Source: Cylindrodendrum hubeiense
Lineage: Eukaryota > Ascomycota > Sordariomycetes > Hypocreales > Nectriaceae
Reading direction: 5' to 3'
NCBI GenBank assembly: GCA_014621425.1
Contig: JAANBB010000011.1
Coordinates: 1-64,000 of the forward strand
DNA length: 64,000 nucleotides
The notes under the pieces are model-generated. The model saw only the letters and a program-made list of their open reading frames with translations, made no database searches and was not told the origin of the DNA. Shown here in pieces: positions 56,849 through 64,000 of the stretch (position 1 is its first letter; the number at the start of each line of letters is the position of its first letter). The translations under genes were made by a program, and so were the position numbers.

Positions 56849-58828
56849 TCAGGCATTCGAGCGAGTAGTAGTGATATTGACCGGCATGAGCAAAAAGCTG
56901 TCATATTTACCACCGACATGGATGAAGTGGGTTCCATTGTTCCTGCTGTTCGGAGCCTCAACTCGTTGCGCGTTGACAAACTCGGGGTTTGAATCAATCG
57001 CTCCGCCCAACTTGACAATCGAAACCTTCGTGCCAGGGACAAACGTGTCACCGTTTTTCGGAACAGGGACAATGCCCGTTCCAAAGCCCATGTCGTACTG
57101 GGGAGATGAGATGGTCGCCGGCGCAATCGTCAATGCCAGCCGCTCGCCAGGGTGAAAGCGCAGCGCAATGGGCCACAGGCCGATCTCCACAGGCACGATC
57201 TGTCCCTCATCCAAAAGTTCCTCGCGGTCGTGGGGGTGGAATGGTTCAAACTTCGTAGATAGACTCTGGTCCAGTGCACGGTGGGACACTCGCAGAGTAC
57301 CCTTGGCCGCGATGGTACTGCTCGACTCGGCGCCGCTGGCGCTGACAATGGAGGAGCCATTGGCGAACCGTTTCTCTACCGTTACTACAAGATCCAGATC
57401 GGAAGACCCGATAGTCGATACCCAGAGCTTGACTTTCATGTAACCATTGATCTCAAGAAGTTTTGGTACTGTATAATTGAGCGTGATGCCGTTCGGCTGC
57501 AGCTCAACATTGTACGAGAGAGAACTCTTCGCAGAAGAGGTCTTGTCACTTAATTCTCCCTTATCATGCAAGTGAAGCTTCTTAGTTGAGAGCCCCGGTA
57601 CTGGCCAGTCAGAGACCACGCGGTCGACGGTGTCTTCGCCGCCGGGGTCCAGAACGGCGATCCTAGCACGGGGCGTAGCCTCCCAGTCGTTGTCCTTGCC
57701 TTTGAGATATCGATCGAAGAATTTGGTCAGATCCGCAACGTGTTCTGGCTCGTAGTAGTCAGGCCATTCGTAGGTGTTGTGGACGCGGAGCCACTTTTGC
57801 TTTGAACTGATCTTGCGAAAGGCGTCAAGCGTGCCACGAGTGTGTGCTACGTTAGTATAGCTCGCAACAATATACGCAGGAATAGTGATCTTTTCGAGCC
57901 GCGCGATCTTGTCTTTCCAGTACGGGTTGATGAGTGGGAAGTTGACTCCCGTTCGTGCAGCATCTTCAACAAAGTTGTCGCCTGAAAAAGTAGTGAGGAT
58001 AGCCTCCCCAAAGCCTGGAGCGGGAACACCTCCGGGGTTTGAAGTGTCACGGTATACATCTGTTAGGCCTTCCCATGGGGCAATGGCCGTCAGATGGGGA
58101 GGGTGCTCGGCGGCGATGAACCACTGAGAAACAGCAAGGTATGAGTTGCCCGACATGCCAATCTTGCCCGAGCTCCAGGGTTGTGCGGAAGCCCATTCGA
58201 TGAAATCGTATCCGTCTTCAGCGAGCTGTCGGCCCCAAGACGTCATGTTTCCCTCGGAGGCATAGGCACCACGAGCATCCGGATTGAGTACGGCATATCC
58301 CTGGTCGACCCAGTAGGCAGGGTCAGGACCTTCGAACTTCTGGAGCTCAGAGACTTCAGAAAGAGGCACACCAGACCTGCCCTCTAGATCATCGAGCCAT
58401 TGGCCGCCAACCTCCTTGCCGTACGGGCTCCACGCAACGATTCCTGGTACAGCAGAGCCATTCACTGGACGAAATACGTCGGTGTAAATAACGATGCCAT
58501 CTCGCAGCGTTACGGGAACGTCGCGCTCAAATAGAATGTCGCAGGGTAGCTCTTTGGCACCCTCCCGGCGGACTGTGCCAGCCTTGAGAACAGTTGTCTT
58601 GGGTTTGAAGCCTGTGTATCGAGAGCGCGCGGCATCGGTTGGAACCAGGCGTCTAAAAGGCACCGAATAGGAGTCATCTCCGTAAATTTTGATGGTCGAC
58701 TGGACGATTTCACCGCCAACTTTGCTGGCCGCTAGGGCTTGCATAGGAAACAATGAGGCCGCCGCTGCAATGGTGGCAGCGACAGCACCCAAGGAAAAGG
58801 GGCGACGGGTTGGCGAGAGTTTGGCCAT
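56849..58828 (-). CDS. CocE/NonD-type alpha/beta hydrolase (X-Pro dipeptidyl-peptidase S15 family)
   Basis: Single-exon protein of 659 residues. An N-terminal hydrophobic segment (about 11-34, after TRRPF) looks like a signal peptide ending at ALAA, so it may be exported. The hydrolase domain has VPVTLRDGIVIYTDVFRP, the NPDARGAYASEG loop, and the nucleophile elbow GMSGNSYLA (Ser229 within G-x-S-Y). The C-terminal third (about 430-640) is the jelly-roll domain typical of S15/CocE enzymes (EINGYMKVKLWVSTIGSSD, RLALTIAPA). Bacterial relatives hydrolyse esters, acylated antibiotics or Xaa-Pro peptides. The absence of introns among intron-rich neighbours and the bacterial-looking sequence fit an acquisition from bacteria (inference). 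It lies beside a dehydrogenase and two regulators. Confidence 0.9.
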   Translation of the reverse strand: MAKLSPTRRPFSLGAVAATIAAAASLFPMQALAASKVGGEIVQSTIKIYGDDSYSVPFRRLVPTDAARSRYTGFKPKTTVLKAGTVRREGAKELPCDILFERDVPVTLRDGIVIYTDVFRPVNGSAVPGIVAWSPYGKEVGGQWLDDLEGRSGVPLSEVSELQKFEGPDPAYWVDQGYAVLNPDARGAYASEGNMTSWGRQLAEDGYDFIEWASAQPWSSGKIGMSGNSYLAVSQWFIAAEHPPHLTAIAPWEGLTDVYRDTSNPGGVPAPGFGEAILTTFSGDNFVEDAARTGVNFPLINPYWKDKIARLEKITIPAYIVASYTNVAHTRGTLDAFRKISSKQKWLRVHNTYEWPDYYEPEHVADLTKFFDRYLKGKDNDWEATPRARIAVLDPGGEDTVDRVVSDWPVPGLSTKKLHLHDKGELSDKTSSAKSSLSYNVELQPNGITLNYTVPKLLEINGYMKVKLWVSTIGSSDLDLVVTVEKRFANGSSIVSASGAESSSTIAAKGTLRVSHRALDQSLSTKFEPFHPHDREELLDEGQIVPVEIGLWPIALRFHPGERLALTIAPATISSPQYDMGFGTGIVPVPKNGDTFVPGTKVSIVKLGGAIDSNPEFVNAQRVEAPNSRNNGTHFIHVGGKYDSFLLMPVNITTTRSNA

Positions 58829-59390
58829 GGCAAAATTGTTGGCCTATGGTATGAGCTTGTGGTAAAGAAGAGCTGAACTGCGGTAGTTGCTGGTTCGTGA
58901 ATCCAAGGGGCGAAGGGAGCATCAGTTTTATACTACATCCCGACACTCAACTTGAGTATCGAGGAAAGAAGAGTCCAGCAATGTCACCATTTCCGTAGTT
59001 CCGAGGCGTCGCATGACACAAATTTCCCGCTGGTGGCGATGTGATGATGAATGACCGCATTTCTCATCTTCTAGCTGGTATAACTAGCTGAATAGCTGAG
59101 GCCTCTTCGACAAGTGAGGCTTGGGTCCCTCCAAGCGGAGACATCTAGGGCTCTGATTTGCTGCATCGTTCGGGCCCTGCCAAGACTAGTCGGTCGATGT
59201 GCGGATACCTCGGGCTAGGGTCCACATCGGACAAATTAGACTCGGATCTTGCCATGGGCCGGTGGACGCTGAGAAGAATGGGGTATCGCAGCTTCATCCG
59301 GGAATGGCTGTATTTCCAGGCGAGAAGGGCGCAGGCATCGTCGTTTAGACGGCACCGGCATTGCTCAATGTCCGTCCGGGAGCCAAAGAA
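58829..59390. other. Intergenic region upstream of the CocE-type gene
   Basis: Promoter of the CocE-type hydrolase and 3' flank of the next regulator. No gene seen. Confidence 0.5.
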
Positions 59391-61226
59391 TCACGGCACG
59401 ACGCCATGGACCGTGATTCGTACCCCGCTGTGTGGATCCCTTAGTTGCGAGTATGAAATCTCGGCGCCATTCCCCTTGCCACGGAGTATTGCAGAGACGG
59501 AAGTGACGCGCGACGATTCGGGCACATCGGAGCTCGTCAAGACTTTGCCGAGTCCATCTTCCTCGACGGCCACGATTCTCGCAAGGATCCGCGCGCATAT
59601 CGGTCCCAGGAGAGGACCTTCGGCTTTGGAATGACGTGCGAGCAGGGAAATTGCAGACCTGCGCATCTTCGGATCCCGACACCTGAAACCCAGTGAGGCA
59701 AGGGGGAAGATGATGCCGCCACCAAGCGAAAAGGCCGTCAACTTGTCGTAATTGTTTCCAGAATCCAGCCCACTAATCTGAGCGGCGTATGCCAACAGCT
59801 CGCTGAATAGCTGCTCGTACGTGTCCCACTCCGTTTGGGGTGCCCCCTCTTGGGGACCATATAGATTGAGCTGAGTCTCTAGTCTCCAAATATGGCAGAG
59901 ACATAAACTTTTCTTCATGCTTTCGTCTAAGGGTTCAACATATGACATCTGTAGCTGATGGAATGCAGCGTCCCACTGCACAAAGTGAGCACGGCATGCG
60001 TCAAGATTTTGAAGCCTGATGGAAGCATGCCCAACAGAACTGCCCAGGCGGTGGGACATGTTGACCAAGGAATGTAGATAATAAGTTGCCTCACTAATGT
60101 CGGAGAAGGAGGAGGGGACCGTGTGAAAAGGGCGGGAAATGTAGTGCGGCTGATAGTCCGGAGTAACGGTACGTTTCAGCTATAAATCCATGAGATAAGG
60201 GCAAGATTGGATGGCATAGTGTGAACAAACCTGGATAAACATCGAGTCCGCTCGCATGAATACTTGCCAAAAGCTTCGTAGAGGGCCACCGGACTTCAGG
60301 TCACTGGCTGCAAACCCAGCCTGAGACAGGATTCTCAACCCAGTATTCGCCAATCTCGCTGAACTTGGTATGTTGCCAACCAAAGCCTGCGATCTCGAGT
60401 CAGCCAAGATGCAATCTCAAGATTTCCTTAGGGTGCTTGTGTCGAACCTCGATGCAGGAGAAAAGAAGACACGAAGTCAGTGAAAGGACATTCATCGACT
60501 CTGAGCCCTGGAGATGGTCTGAAAGCTGTCGCAAGGCCAATCCGTAGTGCTTGAGTGCCAGCTTGGTCTTGTCGTTCATAGGGGCTCTAAGGCCTGCGCC
60601 CCAGTCCACCTGCCATTCGGAAACATCCTCTAGTAAGGTGCTTAACGCAACAATGGAGCGAAAGATGGCGGGGTTAGCATGCGCCGTCTGGACCACCAGT
60701 CTCTCCCAGAAGTCGCATCCGAAGCCGTTCGAAAGCATAGTGATTCCATTTACCAGGAAGAAGTCAAAAGCCCTAGAGTCTTCTCCGGAGCTAAGGAGCG
60801 CAAGAGGTGATTCGGGGCTTCGTATCAGCACTAACCCGTCATGCGGTGGGCGGCCGCCGTGAAAGAGCAGCCCCTCGCACTTGTAACCACCCCGAGAACC
60901 TGTCGATGTGTGAGCAGGATGAGCCCCCAATTGGTTTGCATAGCCCTTACATTTTAAACAGACAGGAATTGTCTCGTCACATTTTACGCGCCTCACTACG
61001 TGGCGCCAAGTCAGCCCGGAACTCTCGGATCCGCGTCAATGCGGAGCATGAGGTCGAGGACGCAGATGCGGGATTCACAAGTACCTCTTCGCCGTTGTTA
61101 GTGACAATTTTTCGACAATTGGAGCGTTTGCACTGAATTTCAATCGACTTACCTACACGTCGCACATCCAGACCGGCTCTTGGGAGCCCAGGCCCTTTTG
61201 CGCTGGCTGGGTTTGACTTTTGTCAT
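59391..61226 (-). CDS. Zn2Cys6 transcription factor whose zinc finger needs a 2-nt micro-exon
   Basis: Regulator of 505 residues. Exons are 61226-61153, a 2-nt exon 61086-61085, 60995-60951, 60899-60448, 60386-60231 and 60179-59391. The N-terminus is basic (MTKVKPSQRKRAWAPKSRSG). The cluster reads CATCRVRRVKC, DETIPVC, LKCSRGGYKC, with exact 2-6-6-2-6 spacing, but only if the AG micro-exon is used; without it the frame is lost or two residues are missing. Further joins (FSCIEALVGNIP, MFIQLKRTVTPDYQP) are in frame with 51-61 bp introns. The rest matches the C6 regulator class with a short DUF3468-like middle domain (HYGLALRQLSDHL, SCLLFSCIE). It may act on the adjacent CocE-type or SDR genes (inference). 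Confidence 0.85.
61085..61086 (-). other. Predicted 2-nt micro-exon (AG) within the zinc-cluster coding region
   Basis: Between the exon ending at 61153 and the one starting at 60995. Flanking introns are 61152-61087 (GTAAGT, branch ACTAAC, acceptor AAG) and 61084-60996 (donor GTACTT, branch GCTGAC, acceptor TAG). Joining AG + AG + TG gives AGA GTG, i.e. Cys-Arg-Val-Arg-Arg-Val-Lys-Cys. It could equally be described as two nested introns (a stwintron). Confidence 0.55.
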
Positions 61227-62208
61227 GGTGGTAGTGAATTCAGATGTTTTGGTTCCTGAAACAAAGCTCAAGAGGCTTCTACTGGCTCAGTTTCGGGTCC
61301 GCTGTTTTTCCGCCCCATCATACGCTTCGCCTCAGAGCATCAGCCCCCAAACTTCAGCACGTACCAGCCTCCTGACAGCCTTGATCCAATCATTTCCATC
61401 ACCCGGTTTCATTTCTATGAGACTTGTCATCATGTTAGAGAATCAGAAGACTACGGCAGCTGTGTGAGAAGCCGGTGCAAAACAATGGAGTTGCGGGTAA
61501 AACATGGCACCGTTTCACAAGGATGACCACCTTCACGGAAATAGCGGCAGCCACACCCATCCCCTTACGTGAGATGTAGCAAATTATAGCAAACTCTGGA
61601 GGAATGATTCTCATGAGCGCTAATTTGTTCAGCCAATTTCATGCAAAGTCAAATTCAGGCTGAACAGTATGCCCGGATTTGCTAGTCACCGCAGCCGCGT
61701 TCGCCCTCGTGTTTTCGTCTTTCCTGTTTTCCATTCGGCCCTAATGTACTCTTGTCTTAGATAGCAAACATCCGCAAAATCATCGCCCTTTGTACTGTAG
61801 GAGTCATGACGCCCGAGAAAACAGAGCTTATCATTCATCGGCTAGCTCGGCAATGTCGGAAGTCGGCAATCTTCAAACATGCATGTTGCTTGTTAGTCAA
61901 GCTTATGGTTATTTCAGACCTATCAGCCTGCTGCTGAATGTCAGGGCGGTATGCACAAGTCTGACGCTATCAGCAAGCCCCCAATTGTCATCCTCACGAC
62001 ATACAGGCGCGTGGACTAAGTTGGAGACTCTTGAGTCAAAGAAGGATGTTATAAGCCATTGTTAACATCAGAGACAAGTGTTCGAAGCATATATAATGAG
62101 CTGCGTTTTCTTTCAAACTTCTGTTCTTGACAACATCACACAAATTAGCAGAAACTTCAGTCACACATTCAACTCACACAAAGAAATCATCTATCCACTT
62201 CAGACAAC
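61227..62208. other. Divergent intergenic region
   Basis: Promoters of the regulator (minus) and of the small secreted protein gene (plus). No gene supported. Confidence 0.5.
62090..62096 (+). promoter_or_regulatory. TATA-like box of the small secreted protein gene
   Basis: TATATAA lies about 113 bp before the ATG at 62209, followed by a C/A-rich leader, as is common for highly expressed fungal secreted-protein genes. Confidence 0.5.
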
Positions 62209-62526
62209 ATGAAGTTTTCGATTATCTTCGCCTCTAGCTTTGCCGTCATTGCCTCGGCCCTCCACGAGGCTCATGCCCCACTCCATGATAAGATTCGACG
62301 ACAGGGGCTTGACGTGACCGGCACTGTCGATGAAGCATGTGCCTCTGCCGTCACAAACTGCTGCGTGTCCAACACCGATTGCGACCTAGCCAACCCAATC
62401 CTCACCACCCGCTTCATTACCGGATTCGGTATTCTCACCTGTGCGGAAATACCAATGGTATTCTCAGACAGGGCCGAACCCTTCAGACAGTACTGTGCGA
62501 CTTCCGGTGGACTTTCCCTTGATTAA
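62209..62526 (+). CDS. Small secreted cysteine-containing protein, candidate effector
   Basis: 105 residues, single exon, clear ATG. Signal peptide about 1-17 (MKFSIIFASSFAVIASA), then a short propeptide ending in a dibasic RR at 30-31, a Kex2-type site. The mature part (~74 residues) has six Cys in the order C-x6-CC-x5-C then two more widely spaced, enough for three disulfides. The doublet recalls hydrophobins, but only six Cys and one doublet are present, so it is not one. No known domain. Secretion, small size and cysteines fit a candidate effector or antimicrobial-type protein, but this is class-level inference. Confidence 0.75.
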   Translation: MKFSIIFASSFAVIASALHEAHAPLHDKIRRQGLDVTGTVDEACASAVTNCCVSNTDCDLANPILTTRFITGFGILTCAEIPMVFSDRAEPFRQYCATSGGLSLD

Positions 62527-63267
62527 AGTCGGTAAGATATCTATTATTTACCTTGAGCTCTGAACCAACAGCTGACCTTGGAATAACTAGACGCGGGTAA
62601 TTAAATACGACTGGGGTTTTCGATGGCGTTGCGATGAGATGGTAAAGTTCACATTATCTTATCGCCAGAAGAATTCTTCCCAGTATCATATCAATGTGGC
62701 GTTGAGAGGGCTGAGCACTTTACCGATAGTTATATGTCTCCAGTATGATAGATAAGTCAGATAGCTAGTCTAAGATATAAACACTCCTTGTCGCGGCAAA
62801 TGCCCTGTGCATTAATTTCCATGGCATGTATTCCACTCCTTTAATATGTTGTTCAAGCTGTCTAGATGCCATCCTGATAGATCCTTCTCCTATACCTGCC
62901 TAATAAATAAACAAGTAATTGGAATTGCTTTTATATCGTGTGATGGTGTAGTTCAGACCATCCAAGCATGAATCAGCGCAACCGAGCCTCCGGATTCCTC
63001 GGCTATAGCTCAGCGCCAGTTCAGTCAAGAGCGGCTTAAGCTCAGCTCTATGTCTAGAAATCGATTCAATAAGCTTGACTTATGTCTGTGACTCCCCTCA
63101 TATCTAATCATATCTAGGTTCATACATTGCTACAGAACGCCTACTATTAACACGCAGACCCAGCCACTATTATACAAATACTGCGTGGGCGAGAGTCTAG
63201 TGGTGAACTAGCCGGTAATTCTTTAACAGTCCTATCTCAGGACAATATTTTCCGCATCTTTATTATT
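62527..63267. other. Convergent intergenic region
   Basis: A/T-rich 3' flanks. No gene seen. Confidence 0.5.
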
Positions 63268-64000
63268 TTAATTAGCAATACCCCTAAACCAGAAACAAGC
63301 CAAAACATTACACACAACACCAATGACACTTGTACAAGAAACAATAAATGCACTGAGTACCATAAACCCAGTAAATTCCATTGTTTCATCGTAAAATATC
63401 ACACCAGCCAATGCCGCATCACTTGTGCTGACCCAATATCCCAGGCCAACCAGTACCGGATATAATGAGTAGCCAACCAAAACTAACATGAATATCCAAT
63501 ATGCCAATTTCGGAGCTCTCATGGGGGCATATCTCTCATACAGCATGCTAAAGGATATGAAAAGAAAACAAGCTGATGGGTATTCAACGCAGAGAACATA
63601 AACGTAACCCCTTAGAAGGACTGGCGCATTCGTCCCTTCCCTACTAAGAAAGAGAAACAGAAATGTCATCATGAAAATTTGGAGACACGGCAGAATAATG
63701 GCTGGCGTTATCCAGGCACATTCCGCAATGTCATAATAATCCCGATTGATAGAATGAAGAACCCGGCGACGGAAGTCATATACCCCGTCAGTTGTACCAT
63801 TTGGGACCATGGATTCGTCATTTTGACCAAAGGAAATTATCGGAATTTGGGCAGAGTAACGATCCTCGAGCTCATAGAATGTCTTTTTGGATGGTTCTTC
63901 ATCGGGTTCAAAGAATAGTTGAGCTGTTGTAAGGAGTGGTCCAAGAAGAAGGAAGACCGGAAGAATTTGCCCGAAAGTCCAGTCATTTTCATCAACATCG
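63268..64000 (-). CDS. Fungal integral membrane protein, N-terminus beyond the right edge
   Basis: Open without a stop from the window edge (last full codon at 63999) to the stop at 63268; 244 residues are visible. It starts inside the family signature DENDWTFGQILPVFLLLGPL, found in many uncharacterised ascomycete membrane proteins. At least five hydrophobic segments follow: that one, WITPAIILPCLQIFMMTFLF, GYVYVLCVEYPSACFLFISF, LAYWIFMLVLVGYSLYPVLV and TGFMVLSAFIVSCTSVIGVV. No intron is needed in the visible part. Function unknown; it has no link I can see to its neighbours. Confidence 0.75.
   Translation of the reverse strand, partial: DVDENDWTFGQILPVFLLLGPLLTTAQLFFEPDEEPSKKTFYELEDRYSAQIPIISFGQNDESMVPNGTTDGVYDFRRRVLHSINRDYYDIAECAWITPAIILPCLQIFMMTFLFLFLSREGTNAPVLLRGYVYVLCVEYPSACFLFISFSMLYERYAPMRAPKLAYWIFMLVLVGYSLYPVLVGLGYWVSTSDAALAGVIFYDETMEFTGFMVLSAFIVSCTSVIGVVCNVLACFWFRGIAN

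Overview
This window looks like nuclear DNA of a filamentous ascomycete (Pezizomycotina, most likely a sordariomycete). Nearly every gene carries short introns of 43-90 bp with GTAAGT/GTATGT-type donors, CTAAC/CTAAT-type branch sites and AG acceptors. The families are typical of such fungi: Zn2Cys6 regulators, short-chain dehydrogenases, a GH12 glucanase, an esterase-NACHT NLR, a GLEYA protein and a DUF6594 membrane protein. I worked out splice junctions by hand from reading frame and family conservation. I cannot name the species.

Layout. Positions 1-5550 hold a GLEYA adhesin-like gene cut by the left edge, a CYP7/CYP8-like P450 and a divergent pantothenate kinase homologue. Positions 6250-12740 hold, all on the minus strand, an RNase H protein, a D-2-hydroxyacid dehydrogenase and an esterase-NACHT NLR with an in-frame stop between its two domains. 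Positions 14370-20610 hold a mitochondrially targeted bacterial-type Fe-S L-serine dehydratase, an epoxide-hydrolase-like gene that is probably damaged, and a six- or seven-TM protein. Positions 23070-31950 hold a tail-anchored Ser/Pro-rich protein and a Zn2Cys6 regulator lying between two reductases. Positions 33870-41970 hold a secreted GH12 glucanase, a DUF6594 protein and an APC permease. Positions 44730-50550 hold a 1.26-kb-residue-scale coiled-coil protein and a C2H2 protein. Positions 52880-61230 hold two Zn2Cys6 regulators around a short-chain dehydrogenase and an intronless CocE-type hydrolase. The right end has a small secreted cysteine-containing protein and a membrane protein cut by the edge.

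How genes may work together. Two stretches look like small accessory-metabolism groups: reductase / regulator / reductase (25.1-32.0 kb), and regulator / dehydrogenase / hydrolase / regulator (52.9-61.2 kb). Within the second, the first regulator and the dehydrogenase are divergent across a 392-bp shared promoter. No polyketide or peptide synthase is present, so a complete biosynthetic cluster is not shown. Large parts of the window (about 12.7-14.4, 20.6-23.1, 32-33.9, 34.7-37.7, 38.5-40.3, 42-44.7 and 50.5-52.9 kb) contain no gene I can support.

The most notable points are: a Zn2Cys6 gene whose finger can be read only if a 2-nt micro-exon (or stwintron-like structure) is spliced; the stop codon that splits the NLR at a conserved linker; a PanK homologue lacking the usual catalytic Arg; a hendecad-repeat coiled coil with a likely GC-AG terminal intron; the Fe-S serine dehydratase; and a diverged ~400-bp block shared by the 3' flanks of two unrelated genes 23 kb apart.
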